DNA of 64,000 nucleotides from Rikenellaceae bacterium. GTDB lineage: Bacteria > Bacteroidota > Bacteroidia > Bacteroidales > Rikenellaceae. Positions 53,420-64,000 of the stretch are shown piece by piece. Numbering within the stretch: position 1 is the stretch's first letter; each line of letters starts with the position of its first letter. Position numbers and translations under genes: made by a program. The stretch lies in NCBI GenBank assembly GCA_017936385.1, contig JAGBFQ010000019.1:1-64000 (forward strand), given 5' to 3'. Under the pieces are notes generated by a model. The model was not told the DNA's origin and did no database searches. It saw only the letters and a program-made list of their open reading frames with translations.

Positions 53420-53446
53420 CGTGCGCGGTGTTTGTGTTTGTTATTG

Positions 53447-53454
53447 CAAAGATA
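53447..53454 (-). promoter_or_regulatory. -7 box of the engB-prs promoter
   Basis: The minus strand reads TATCTTTG, 28-35 bp before the engB ATG. Confidence 0.65.
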
Positions 53455-53461
53455 AGACTTA

Positions 53462-53514
53462 TTTTAAAATAAAGAGAGTGTCCGACCGTTTTTTTCACAC
53501 TTTCGGACACTCTC
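53462..53514 (-). terminator. Terminator after purB
   Basis: On minus, a 12-bp stem GAGAGTGTCCGA/TCGGACACTCTC with a 17-nt loop is followed by TTTATTTTAAAA. It lies 23 bp after the purB stop and just upstream of the engB -7 box. Confidence 0.85.
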
Positions 53515-53536
53515 GTGACAAATTAAGGTATTGCGA

Positions 53537-54892
53537 CTACAAATTTTTGATACCCGTATAGCTCTTAGGCGACAAGGCACGCAATTCGGCCTTCACACTT
53601 TCGCTCACCTCAAGACCCTCGATAAACTCTTTGATAGCCTCCTCGGTGATGTGGTTATTGGTGCGGGTCAGAGCCTTCAATGCCTCATAGGGCGAAGGAT
53701 AGCACTCACGGCGAAGGATGGTTTGGACACCTTCGGCCACCACGGCCCAGTTGTTGTCCAAGTCACGTTCCACCGCCTCGACGTTGAGCAGCAGTTTACC
53801 AAGTCCCTTCTTAATCGAGCGCAGTGCAATAGCGGTGTGGGCATAAGGAACACCCACGTTACGCAACACGGTCGAGTCGGTAAGGTCACGTTGCAGACGC
53901 GAAACGGGAAGTTTGGCAGCCAAGTGTTCGAAGATTGCGTTAGCGATACCCAAGTTACCCTCGGCATTCTCAAAGTCAATGGGATTCACCTTATGGGGCA
54001 TAGCCGACGAACCGACCTCACCCTCTTTAATACGTTGTTTGAAGTACTCCATCGACACGTAAGTCCAGATGTCGCGGCACAAGTCAATGAGGATGGTATT
54101 GATACGTTTGGTTGCATCGAAGATTGCCGCCAATCCGTCATAGTGTTCGATTTGGGTGGTGTATTGCGAACGTTTAAGGCCCAAAGTTTCACCCACAAAC
54201 TTATTGGCAAACTCAACCCAATTAATCTCGGGATAAGCCACGCTGTGAGCATTGAAGTTACCGGTTGCACCGCCAAACTTGGCTGGTACGGGCACAGCAC
54301 GCAGTGTAGCGAGTTGAGTCTCGAGACGCTCAACAAACACCATCACCTCCTTACCCAAGCGAGTGGGCGAAGCGGGTTGTCCGTGCGTACGAGCCAACAT
54401 CGAGATGTCGCTCCACTCCTCGGCAAGGCCACGCAGAGTAGCTACCAACTCCTCTATCGAGGGGTAGAACACCTCATCCAGCGCCATGCGAATCGAGTAA
54501 GGGATTGCTGTATTGTTGATATCCTGCGAAGTCAGGCCAAAGTGAACAAACTCCTTAACGTCACTCAAGCCAAGTCCGTCGAGTTTCTCTTTAATAAGGT
54601 ACTCCACCGCTTTCACGTCGTGATTGGTGCGGCTTTCGATTTGTTTGACGCGCAGAGCATCCTCAACGGTGAAATTGCGATACAGGCCGCGCAGAGCCTC
54701 ATAATTTTTCTCATCGGCTGCCGACGCGAGTTGCGGCAGGGGCAGTTTGCACAGAGCGATGAAATACTCAACCTCCACCAGGATACGATAGCGAATCAGT
54801 GCGAATTCCGAGTAGTAGTTGTCCAACGGCTCCGAGCCACTGCGGTAACGTCCGTCAACGGGCGATATTGCTGTAATCTGTGTAAGTTCCAT
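53537..54892 (-). CDS. purB: Adenylosuccinate lyase
   Basis: The 451-residue member of the fumarase superfamily acts twice in purine synthesis, releasing fumarate from SAICAR and from adenylosuccinate. It starts with the PurB signature ISPVDGRYRSG and has TSQDINNTA, RTHGQPASPT and the signature GSSAMPHKVNP near 292-302. It resembles the E. coli type of about 456 residues. Confidence 0.97.
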   Translation of the reverse strand: MELTQITAISPVDGRYRSGSEPLDNYYSEFALIRYRILVEVEYFIALCKLPLPQLASAADEKNYEALRGLYRNFTVEDALRVKQIESRTNHDVKAVEYLIKEKLDGLGLSDVKEFVHFGLTSQDINNTAIPYSIRMALDEVFYPSIEELVATLRGLAEEWSDISMLARTHGQPASPTRLGKEVMVFVERLETQLATLRAVPVPAKFGGATGNFNAHSVAYPEINWVEFANKFVGETLGLKRSQYTTQIEHYDGLAAIFDATKRINTILIDLCRDIWTYVSMEYFKQRIKEGEVGSSAMPHKVNPIDFENAEGNLGIANAIFEHLAAKLPVSRLQRDLTDSTVLRNVGVPYAHTAIALRSIKKGLGKLLLNVEAVERDLDNNWAVVAEGVQTILRRECYPSPYEALKALTRTNNHITEEAIKEFIEGLEVSESVKAELRALSPKSYTGIKNL

Positions 54893-54917
54893 GATATAAA
54901 AATGCTTTTAATGAGCG

Positions 54918-54947
54918 CAAATGTACAAAAAACAATCCGTATTCACA
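54918..54947 (-). promoter_or_regulatory. purB promoter (-33 and -7)
   Basis: On minus, TTG (plus 54945-54947), a 19-bp spacer and TACATTTG (plus 54918-54925) match the Bacteroidetes promoter layout, 26 bp before the purB ATG. Confidence 0.68.
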
Positions 54948-54973
54948 ACGCCACAGGGAATGTTAAGCAATAT

Positions 54974-55007
54974 TTTGCCGAGATTCTCGTTTTTTTTGAT
55001 AACTTTG
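54974..55007 (+). promoter_or_regulatory. Promoter of the Ca2+/Na+ antiporter gene (-33 and -7)
   Basis: TTTG (54974-54977), a 22-bp spacer and TAACTTTG (55000-55007) lie about 65 bp before the ATG at 55072. Confidence 0.65.
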
Positions 55008-55071
55008 CCTGCTCAAACAATCGACTAACAAATAATTTTAATCTGAACCAAACTAAACTGTAAAGCAAACA

Positions 55072-56037
55072 ATGAGTATTTACGTACTTCTAAGCATTGT
55101 AGGACTCGTGCTAATTCTGCTCGGAGCAAACTATCTGACAGACGGAGCCGTAGCCCTCGCACAAAAACTTAAAGTTCCCGAAATCGTGATTGGCCTTACG
55201 ATTGTGGCCATCGGCACCTCAATGCCCGAATTGGTTGTCAGTGTCATCTCGTCTATCAACGGGCAATACGACCTGTCGGTGGGAAATGTCGTTGGCTCTA
55301 ATCTTTTCAATGTATTTGTAATTCTCGGAATCGTAGCTATGCTTAAGCCCGTAGCACTGACCAAAGGCAACATTATGCGCGACCTGCCGATGTGCCTGCT
55401 GTCGTCAGTTGTATTATGGGCGGCCTGCTCGACCAACGTTTTGGACGGCACTGACATCAACATCGTCAGCCGCTCGAATGGTGTGATAATGTTGGCACTA
55501 TTCGTGGGATTCATCTATATGACCATCACCGCCAGTCGTAGCGAGTTTGTACCTGCCGAAAAGGAGGAGCAGGAGTCGAGTAAGCCTCTACCCTTGTGGT
55601 TGGCACTGATTATGATTGTAGGTGGTCTGGGTGGTCTGATTTATGGTGGCGAGCTGTTTATCGACAACATCACCGGGATTGCCCGCGCACTCAACGTCAG
55701 CGAAAGCGTGATTTCGATTACCATCGTAGCCGCCGGCACCTCGATGCCCGAACTTGCGACTTCGGTTGTGGCTATGATTAAAGGTCGCAAAGGTATCGCT
55801 CTGGGTAACGTGGTGGGTAGTAACATCTCCAACGTATTCCTTGTATTGGGCGCAAGTTCGATTATCCACCCGCTGACTTTGACAGGCATTAATCAAATCG
55901 ACTTGATGATGGTTCTATTGAGTAGTATTTTGATGTTGCTGTCGGCGTGGACCTTCGGCCGCAAACGTATCGACCGCGTGGAAGGTGCATTCTTTGTTGC
56001 CTGCTACATCGCCTACATGATTTGGCTGTTGCAATAA
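55072..56037 (+). CDS. Calcium/sodium antiporter (CaCA, YrbG-like)
   Basis: The 321-residue inner-membrane protein has ten helices in two inverted repeats. Each half carries an alpha-repeat: AIGTSMPELVVSV with GNVVGSNLFNV, and AAGTSMPELATSV with GNVVGSNISNV; the Glu residues bind the ions. It exports Ca2+ in exchange for Na+. A structured intergenic region separates it from pfkA. Confidence 0.93.
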   Translation: MSIYVLLSIVGLVLILLGANYLTDGAVALAQKLKVPEIVIGLTIVAIGTSMPELVVSVISSINGQYDLSVGNVVGSNLFNVFVILGIVAMLKPVALTKGNIMRDLPMCLLSSVVLWAACSTNVLDGTDINIVSRSNGVIMLALFVGFIYMTITASRSEFVPAEKEEQESSKPLPLWLALIMIVGGLGGLIYGGELFIDNITGIARALNVSESVISITIVAAGTSMPELATSVVAMIKGRKGIALGNVVGSNISNVFLVLGASSIIHPLTLTGINQIDLMMVLLSSILMLLSAWTFGRKRIDRVEGAFFVACYIAYMIWLLQ

Positions 56038-56124
56038 AAAAAGCCGAGAGCGAGTGTCGGCAACCAACCGATAAAGCAAACAGAAAATATAACAAAAGAA
56101 TATGTCCGAAACATATCAAAGATA
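56036..56124 (-). ncRNA. Possible short antisense-side transcript (promoter plus terminator)
   Basis: On minus, TATCTTTG (plus 56117-56124) is followed about 55 nt later by the hairpin GCCGA...TCGGC and T7 (plus 56036-56061). This would make an RNA of about 75 nt between the antiporter and pfkA genes. There is no good -33 element and no conservation evidence, so this is tentative. Confidence 0.25.
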
Positions 56125-56219
56125 AAAAATTCAGTCACCTTCGCTCACTCTCGGGCAGTGACCGAAACATCGCAAAATACGGGCCAAACGAAACTTTCGC
56201 GCGGCCCGTTTCGGACATA
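56101..56219. repeat. Nested and alternative inverted repeats upstream of pfkA
   Basis: TATGTCCGAAAC (56101-56112) pairs exactly with GTTTCGGACATA (56208-56219). The same 3' arm can also pair with CCGAAAC at 56162-56168. A CGGGCC/GGCCCG stem (56180-56185, 56203-56208) is nested and shares one base with that arm. The outer stem and the middle stem exclude each other, as in a switch. It may be a leader element of pfkA or a processing site. Confidence 0.5.
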
Positions 56220-56251
56220 ATTACAATAAAAAGCAAAACACTATAAACACT

Positions 56252-57232
56252 ATGGCACGAATCAAATGCATCGGAATCCTCACTTCGGGAGGTGATGCAC
56301 CTGCAATGAACGCAGCAATCCGCGCAGTAACACGTACTGCTATCTACAACGGCTTTACTGTCAAAGGTATCATGCGCGGCTACCGAGGTCTTATCTCGGG
56401 CGAGTTCATCGATATGAAAACACAAACCGTGAGCAACATCATCCAACACGGCGGCACTATCCTCAAAACGGCCCGTTCGGCTGAGTTCAAAACCCCCGAA
56501 GGACGCGCCATCGCCTACGAAAATATGCGCAAAGAGGGTATAGATGCACTTGTTGTGATTGGTGGCGACGGCTCGCTGTCGGGTGCCCGTATCTTTGCCG
56601 AGGAGTTCGACATTCCCATTGTGGGTCTGCCCGGAACCATTGACAACGACCTCTACGGCACCGACACCACCATTGGTTACGACACCGCGCTGAACACCAT
56701 CATGGAGTGTGTCGACAAACTGCGTGACACCGCTTCGTCGCACGAACGTCTGTTCTTTGTCGAGGTTATGGGTCGTAACGCCGGTTTCCTCGCACTGAAC
56801 GGTGCAATCGCCACAGGTTCGGAGGCAGCCATCATTCCCGAGATTGCCACCGAGGTCGACCAGCTGGGAGAACTTATTGCCAACGGTTTCCGCAAGAGCA
56901 AGAACAGCAGTATCGTATTGGTAGCCGAGAGCCCTCTGACGGGTGGTGCAATGGCTATGGCCGAACGTGTCAAAAAGGAGTTTCCGCAATTTGATTCACG
57001 TGTAACCATCCTGGGCCACATCCAACGTGGTGGTTCTCCCACGGCCAGCGACCGTATCTTGGCAAGCCGTATGGGTGAAGCTGCCGTGAACGCCCTGCTC
57101 GAAGGTCAACGCAACGTGATGGTCGGAATCGAGAACGACGTGATTAAACTCGTTCCCTTCATCCAAGCCATCCGCAAGAACAAGACCGTTGACCGCGCAC
57201 TGCTCAACACCGTAAAGATTCTTTCGATTTAA
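56252..57232 (+). CDS. pfkA: ATP-dependent 6-phosphofructokinase
   Basis: The 326-residue enzyme phosphorylates fructose 6-phosphate. It has the N-terminal [14 protein letters not shown], the nucleotide motif GGDGSLSG near 104 (Gly rather than the Asp of PPi-dependent enzymes), [10 protein letters not shown] with the catalytic Asp, and [11 protein letters not shown]. No TAnnTTTG box is seen directly upstream; it may be read from the antiporter promoter. DUF4924 gene follows after 20 bp. Confidence 0.96.
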   Translation: MARIKCIGILTSGGDAPAMNAAIRAVTRTAIYNGFTVKGIMRGYRGLISGEFIDMKTQTVSNIIQHGGTILKTARSAEFKTPEGRAIAYENMRKEGIDALVVIGGDGSLSGARIFAEEFDIPIVGLPGTIDNDLYGTDTTIGYDTALNTIMECVDKLRDTASSHERLFFVEVMGRNAGFLALNGAIATGSEAAIIPEIATEVDQLGELIANGFRKSKNSSIVLVAESPLTGGAMAMAERVKKEFPQFDSRVTILGHIQRGGSPTASDRILASRMGEAAVNALLEGQRNVMVGIENDVIKLVPFIQAIRKNKTVDRALLNTVKILSI

Positions 57233-57252
57233 CGCCCCTTACAGACTCAATT

Positions 57253-57801
57253 ATGGATATTGCACAGAGCAAACGCCGCGAAAACATTGCCGAATACATC
57301 CTCTATCTGTGGCAGATTGAGGACCTGTTGCGTGCTTTGGAGTTCGACGAGCAGGCCATCGACCGTGTGTTGGTTGCGCCGCGCGAGTTCTCCGAGGGTA
57401 AAGCTATGCTGTTCCGCAGTTGGTATGTCGAGATGGGCAACTTGTTGCGCCGCGAGGATAAGGTCAAGTCGGGCCACTTGGAGCACACACTGCATCTGAT
57501 TGCCGACATGCAAGACTTGGCTAACCGTTTGATGAAACTTGGTGTGGGGGCTGATTTCCGCCGTGTGATGGGCGACCTGACACCGCTATTGCCGGAGTTG
57601 AGAGCCAAGTTGGAGGGCAAGGAGATTGGTGACATCGAGTTGTGTTTCCGTGCGCTGTATGCTTCGATGCTCTACCGAATGAAGGGCGAGCATAGCGAAC
57701 TGACCGATAGTGTGGTCAAGGTTATTTCGCCCGTTATTGCCGAGTTGGCACGCATCTATAAGGGTGTCGAGGAGGGCACTATCGAACTCAAAGACGAATA
57801 A
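57253..57801 (+). CDS. DUF4924 family protein
   Basis: The 182-residue, all-helical soluble protein opens with NIAEYILYLWQIEDLLRAL near 11-29, the hallmark of the Bacteroidetes DUF4924 family. No signal peptide and no known catalytic motif. It shares strand and a 20-bp gap with pfkA, so probably one transcript ending at the strong hairpin at 57817. Function unknown. Confidence 0.78.
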   Translation: MDIAQSKRRENIAEYILYLWQIEDLLRALEFDEQAIDRVLVAPREFSEGKAMLFRSWYVEMGNLLRREDKVKSGHLEHTLHLIADMQDLANRLMKLGVGADFRRVMGDLTPLLPELRAKLEGKEIGDIELCFRALYASMLYRMKGEHSELTDSVVKVISPVIAELARIYKGVEEGTIELKDE

Positions 57802-57816
57802 GCCATCTGACAGAAA

Positions 57817-57849
57817 AGAGCGTGTCCAAAAAGTTTTTGGACACGCTCT
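57817..57849. terminator. Bidirectional terminator between DUF4924 and GH97 genes
   Basis: A perfect 16-bp stem AGAGCGTGTCCAAAAA/TTTTTGGACACGCTCT with a single G between arms (functionally a small A/T-rich loop) serves two convergent genes: 15 bp after one stop, 21 bp after the other. Confidence 0.8.
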
Positions 57850-57870
57850 ATTTACTTATCAGACTATCAA

Positions 57871-59991
<2,121 letters not shown>

Positions 59992-60032
59992 TTATTTGCG
60001 GTTCTCTCGAAAACACGAAGTTCTCCTCTAAA

Positions 60033-60077
60033 AAAATACGAGGATACCCCTTTGGCAGGAGCACCCTCGCTTGAATT
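60033..60077 (-). terminator. Probable terminator after carB
   Basis: On minus, CGAGG and CCTCG pair around an inner stem (CC/GG region) and are followed by TATTTTTTT, about 20 bp after the carB stop and before the GH97 gene. Confidence 0.6.
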
Positions 60078-60096
60078 GTATTTGGCCGTGTGGCTT

Positions 60097-63000
60097 TTAG
60101 TTTTGTTTGTACTCCTGCCAGCTCTTGATTTGGATGTTGCCATCCTTCAACTCGCAGCAGGCTTGGATAAACGCACTCGCCAAACGGGCATTGGTAATCA
60201 ACGGAATGTTGTGGTCGATTGCAGCACGGCGAATCTTGTAACCGTTGGTAAGTTCTCTGTGGGTGTGGTTCTTGGGAATGTTAACCACAAGGTCGAACCC
60301 ATGTTTCGAAATCATATCCATGATATTCAACTCCGAGCCCTCATCAGGCCAACCTACGGTCGTTGCCTTGATACCGTGCTCTGCCAGGAACTTCTGAGTA
60401 CCACCCGTAGCGTAGATTGTGTAGCCATTCTCTTGCAGAATCTTGCAAGGCTCCAACAAATCAACCTTCGACTTGGCATCACCCGACGAAACCATGATAT
60501 TTTGTTTGGGGATGTCGTAGCCTACCGAAATCATCGACGCCAACAGAGCCTCGTTGAAATCATCGCCCAAGCAACCTACCTCACCGGTCGACGACATATC
60601 AACACTCAGCACGGGGTCGGCATTGTGCAGACGGCTGAACGAGAATTGCGACGATTTAACGCCAATCCAATCGATGTCGAAGGCACCGCCCTCGGGTTTG
60701 GTGTAAGGTGCATCCAACATGATGCGGGTTGCCGTCTCGATGAAGTTGCGTTTGAGCACCTTCGACACAAACGGGAACGAACGCGAAGCACGCAGGTTAC
60801 ACTCTATCACCTTCACCTCGTTGTTCTTGGCCAGGTATTGGATATTGAACGGACCGCTGATATTCAGCTCTTTGGCTATCTTGCGGCTGATTTTCTTGAT
60901 ACGGCGTGCCGTTTCGAAGTAAATCTTCTGCGGCGGGAACACCAGAGTTGCGTCACCCGAGTGAACACCGGCAAACTCGATGTGCTCCGAAATAGCATAC
61001 TCCACAACTTCTCCATCTTTGGCTACGGCGTCGAACTCAATCTCCTTGGCATTTTGCAGGAATTGCGAAACCACAACGGGGTACTCTTTCGATACATTGG
61101 CGGCCATCTTCAAGAAGGTTTCGAGTTGCTCCTTGCTGTAACATACGTTCATCGCAGCACCACTCAACACATACGACGGACGAACCAGCACGGGGTAACC
61201 AACCTTATCGACGAACTCATAGATTTCGTTCATATCGGTAAGCTCCTTCCAAGCGGGTTGGTCGATACCGAGTTGGTCCAACATGCTCGAGAATTTGTGA
61301 CGGTTCTCAGCGCGGTCAATCGACAGCGGCGATGTACCCAGCACGGGAATATCTTGGTGATAAAGTTTGATTGCCAGGTTATTGGGAATTTGACCACCCA
61401 CCGAAACAATCACACCCTTAGGTGTTTCGAGGTCCATAACGTCCATCACGCGCTCGAACGACAACTCGTCGAAGTACAGACGGTCGCACATATCATAGTC
61501 GGTCGACACGGTTTCGGGGTTATAGTTAACCATAATCGACTTGTAGCCCAACTTGCGAGCTGTTTGGATAGCGTTCACCGAGCACCAGTCAAACTCAACC
61601 GACGAGCCAATGCGGTAAGCTCCCGAGCCAAGCACAACAACCGATTTTTCGTTTTTGAAGAACGGAATATCGTGTTCGCTGCCATCATAGGTCATATAGA
61701 GGTAGTTGGTCAATTCGGGGTGCTCCGAAGCCACGGTATTGATACGTTTAACCGAGGGGAGAATTCCGAGTTTCTTACGTGCGGCGCGCACTTTAAGAGC
61801 CTCTTTGTGCATATTCTCTTTCGACTCGCCCACGAAACGTGCAATCTGGAAGTCCGAGAAACCCAGACGTTTGGCTTCCAGCAACACTTCGGCAGGCAGT
61901 TCGTCCACCTTGTCGTAACCTTGCAGCACCAGCGAGTAGTCATGAATATTTTTGAGTCTTTCGAGGAACCAGGGCGAAATCTTGGTCAACTCAAACAGAC
62001 GTTCGATGCTATAACCCTGTTTGAACGCCTCGGCGATTGCGAACACACGCATATCGGTCGGATTTGCCAACTCGGTATCCAGGTCGTCGAACTCAACATC
62101 CTCGTTACCCACAAAACCGTGCATACCCTGGCCAATCATACGCAATCCCTTTTGGATAATCTCCTCGAACGATTTACCAATCGACATAATCTCACCCACC
62201 GACTTCATGCTCGAACCGATTTGGCGCGAAACACCTGCGAATTTGGTGAGGTCCCAACGCGGGATTTTGCAAATCAGGTAGTCCAAATCGGGAGCCTTGT
62301 AAGCCGAGTTGGGAGTACCCATCTCGCCGATTTGGTCGAGCGTGTAGCCCAGAGCCAACTTGGCAGCCACAAAAGCCAAAGGATAACCCGTAGCCTTCGA
62401 AGCCAACGCCGACGAACGGCTCAGACGAGCATTCACCTCGATTACGCGGTAGTCGTCGGTGTCGGAGTTGAACGCATACTGAACGTTACACTCGCCCACG
62501 ATACCGATATGGCGGATGATTTTGCACGACAACTCTTGCAACATTTTCAACTCACCCTCGTCAAGCGAGCAGGTGGGAGCGACAACGATACTCTCGCCGG
62601 TGTGGATACCCAGCGGGTCGAAGTTCTCCATGCTTGCTACCGTGAAGCAGTGGTCGTTGCGGTCACGAATAACCTCAAACTCAATCTCCTTCCAACCCTT
62701 GAGCGACTCCTCGACAAGAATTTGTTTGGAGTAAGCGAACGAGCTTTCGCACAGAGTTTTGAACTCTTCCATATTTTGGCAAATACCGCTACCAAGGCCG
62801 CCCAAAGCGTATGCCGAGCGCACCATGATGGGGAAACCGATTTTATTGGCGGCAGCAATAGCATCCTCCATTGTTTCCACGGCTTGGCTTACAGGGGTTT
62901 TGACATCGATTTCGTCGAGTTTCTTGACAAACAGGTCGCGGTCCTCGGTTGCCATGATAGCCTCCACCGAAGTACCGAGCACATCGACGCCATATTTTTG

Positions 63001-63327
63001 GAGCACGCCGTTTTGATAGAGTTCGGTACCGCAGTTGAGCGCGGTTTGACCTCCGAATGCGAGCAAGATGCCGTCGGGTTTCTCCTTTTTGATGATATCC
63101 TCCACGAATTGGGGAGTCACAGGCAGGAAGTAAACGCTGTCAGCGATACCTTCCGAGGTTTGGATGGTGGCAATATTGGGGTTAATCAAAACGGTCGAAA
63201 TGCCCTCTTCGCGCAGTGCTTTGAGAGCTTGCGAGCCTGAGTAGTCGAACTCACCGGCTTGTCCGATTTTGAGCGCTCCGGAGCCGAGCACAACAACTTT
63301 CTTCTTGGTACAAGTTTGATTTGCCAT
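60097..63327 (-). CDS. carB: Carbamoyl-phosphate synthase large subunit
   Basis: The 1076-residue enzyme makes carbamoyl phosphate for arginine and pyrimidines. Two homologous ATP-grasp halves are seen: VVVLGSGALKIGQAGEFDYS at 11-30 and the matching VVVLGSGAYRIGSSVEFDW near 555, each with its own ATP-grasp, then an MGS-like allosteric domain (about 935-1076). The opening motif (GALKIGQAGEFD) differs slightly from that of E. coli (GPIKIGQACEFD). No carA is in the window, so the glutaminase subunit is encoded elsewhere. Confidence 0.96.
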   Translation of the reverse strand: MANQTCTKKKVVVLGSGALKIGQAGEFDYSGSQALKALREEGISTVLINPNIATIQTSEGIADSVYFLPVTPQFVEDIIKKEKPDGILLAFGGQTALNCGTELYQNGVLQKYGVDVLGTSVEAIMATEDRDLFVKKLDEIDVKTPVSQAVETMEDAIAAANKIGFPIMVRSAYALGGLGSGICQNMEEFKTLCESSFAYSKQILVEESLKGWKEIEFEVIRDRNDHCFTVASMENFDPLGIHTGESIVVAPTCSLDEGELKMLQELSCKIIRHIGIVGECNVQYAFNSDTDDYRVIEVNARLSRSSALASKATGYPLAFVAAKLALGYTLDQIGEMGTPNSAYKAPDLDYLICKIPRWDLTKFAGVSRQIGSSMKSVGEIMSIGKSFEEIIQKGLRMIGQGMHGFVGNEDVEFDDLDTELANPTDMRVFAIAEAFKQGYSIERLFELTKISPWFLERLKNIHDYSLVLQGYDKVDELPAEVLLEAKRLGFSDFQIARFVGESKENMHKEALKVRAARKKLGILPSVKRINTVASEHPELTNYLYMTYDGSEHDIPFFKNEKSVVVLGSGAYRIGSSVEFDWCSVNAIQTARKLGYKSIMVNYNPETVSTDYDMCDRLYFDELSFERVMDVMDLETPKGVIVSVGGQIPNNLAIKLYHQDIPVLGTSPLSIDRAENRHKFSSMLDQLGIDQPAWKELTDMNEIYEFVDKVGYPVLVRPSYVLSGAAMNVCYSKEQLETFLKMAANVSKEYPVVVSQFLQNAKEIEFDAVAKDGEVVEYAISEHIEFAGVHSGDATLVFPPQKIYFETARRIKKISRKIAKELNISGPFNIQYLAKNNEVKVIECNLRASRSFPFVSKVLKRNFIETATRIMLDAPYTKPEGGAFDIDWIGVKSSQFSFSRLHNADPVLSVDMSSTGEVGCLGDDFNEALLASMISVGYDIPKQNIMVSSGDAKSKVDLLEPCKILQENGYTIYATGGTQKFLAEHGIKATTVGWPDEGSELNIMDMISKHGFDLVVNIPKNHTHRELTNGYKIRRAAIDHNIPLITNARLASAFIQACCELKDGNIQIKSWQEYKQN

Positions 63328-63384
63328 ATTATGATAAAGTATAAGTTTTTTCCTTTCGCTGCTTACGATTCAACTAAAATCGTA

Positions 63385-63392
63385 CAAAGGTA
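63385..63392 (-). promoter_or_regulatory. -7 box of the carB promoter
   Basis: The minus strand reads TACCTTTG, 58-65 bp before the carB ATG. No pyrimidine-responsive leader is evident. Confidence 0.6.
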
Positions 63393-63443
63393 GCATTTTT
63401 GCGCTGATTTTTCTTATTTTCGTCCGTTTTTTTTGTATTTTTT

Positions 63444-64000
63444 TTACTCCTTGCAGTGGGGTCGTCCGGAAGGAGGGATTATAATATCGTCTGTCGAGAG
63501 TTTCGGCACACAGTGTGTGCCCTCCAAACGGTAATAATCAAGGTTCTGGTCGGAGTGGCTTTCGACTATTTGAATTTTGTCGGCGCCCTTGCCTATTGCC
63601 AAGAGCAACAAGGGACTGAGTTCGAGTCCCAAAGTCTGCCGCACAGCCTCGGCGTCAAAGGCGGCGATGCAACAACCATTGAGTCCCATCTCGGTGGCCC
63701 TGAGCAACATACTCTGCGCCGAAATCCCCAAATCTATATCCACAAAGCGGTCTTCGGCCACAGTCGAGCACACGGCTATAAAGGCAGTCGGTTCGCTACC
63801 TTCGGCAGGCAAATGCAGTTCGGGCAGGGCGGCTCCCATTCGGATGAGCCGCGCAACTGCACGTGCCTCATCTCCAAGCACGGGGCGAAAACGCAGCGGC
63901 TGTCGGTTGCGTGCCGAGGGGATGCGCGTATTCACCTCTATGATACTTCGCAGTTGGTCGTCGCGCACCACAAACGAGTGGTCGTAGGCTCGATGCGAAC
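63444..64000 (-). CDS. Nitroreductase family protein, 5' end beyond the window
   Basis: At least 185 residues of an FMN-dependent nitroreductase-fold protein. The N-terminal SARNRQPLRF motif binds FMN phosphate, and EMGLNGCCIAAF is the second flavin-contact region. The frame stays open to the window edge (residues before the GTG at 63971 read SHRAYDHSFV), so the start lies outside. Substrate unknown. It stops 51 bp before the carB -7 box. Confidence 0.8.
   Translation of the reverse strand, partial: SHRAYDHSFVVRDDQLRSIIEVNTRIPSARNRQPLRFRPVLGDEARAVARLIRMGAALPELHLPAEGSEPTAFIAVCSTVAEDRFVDIDLGISAQSMLLRATEMGLNGCCIAAFDAEAVRQTLGLELSPLLLLAIGKGADKIQIVESHSDQNLDYYRLEGTHCVPKLSTDDIIIPPSGRPHCKE

Noticed and set aside
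60052..63240. Open plus-strand frame of more than 1000 codons opposite carB
   Set aside because: It mirrors carB exactly. The genome's codon choice avoids Leu TTA/CTA and Ser TCA, whose complements are stop codons, so antisense frames stay open. The predicted protein has no recognisable domain and no ribosome site or promoter of its own.

Overview
The window looks like chromosomal DNA from a Bacteroidales bacterium, possibly Alistipes or Rikenellaceae (the family-level call is inference). The evidence is: repeated Bacteroidetes-type -7 boxes (TAnnTTTG, often TATCTTTG) upstream of genes; a MurF-alanine racemase fusion; a TamL-type Omp85 lipoprotein; GIN, BACON and DUF4924 proteins; a GH97 glycosidase; and an Nqr operon. 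GC is moderate and the serine codon TCG is strongly preferred, which leaves long empty antisense frames. I see no rRNA, tRNA, CRISPR array, transposase, phage or defence locus. Most of the window is core metabolism.

Layout. 1-405: direct repeats of about 157 bp, each ending in a different terminator hairpin. 435-4644 (minus): ADP-ribosylglycohydrolase, the futalosine-pathway enzyme MqnC, a 56-residue 2[4Fe-4S] ferredoxin and SerS. 4721-10128 (plus): glutaminyl cyclase lipoprotein, MetH and MetF, the last two being consecutive steps of methyl-folate/methionine metabolism. A 15-copy heptamer array then lies beside rmuC. 11702-18177 (plus): a six-gene run rpe, ABC-F ATPase, rlmB, argE, argH, YgjP-like protease. 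18213-25991 (minus): amidase, MCE protein, MutS2, MurF-Alr and a tetrapyrrole-methylase-family protein, mostly envelope functions. 26149-31709 (plus): LptD-like protein, cation antiporter, DUF1232 protein, class II aldolase.

31803-33560 is the least ordinary part. It holds an AT-rich MORN-like secreted protein and, upstream of it, a rod-like inverted repeat of about 245 nt with its own promoter and U-tract. I call the latter a candidate structured ncRNA, with a 6S-like shape. Then follow, all on minus: htpG, a lysoplasmalogenase whose first codons lie on a perfect terminator hairpin, a thioesterase, guaB, a short RibF lacking the flavokinase signature, rex, a GIN lipoprotein, tamL, a BACON/LamG/GDPD lipoprotein, and nqrABCDEF with nqrC frameshifted. 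51849-54892 (minus): prs, engB, purB. 55072-57801 (plus): a Ca2+/Na+ antiporter, a structured intergenic region, pfkA and a DUF4924 protein. The end (minus) carries GH97, carB and a nitroreductase cut by the window edge.

The most useful things to check are the ncRNA candidate (33188-33432), the nqrC frameshift (48713-48715), the terminator inside the lysoplasmalogenase start (36301-36345), the reduced RibF (38328-39083), the pfkA leader (56038-56251) and the repeat array at the left edge. I found no clear multi-gene system of a new kind.
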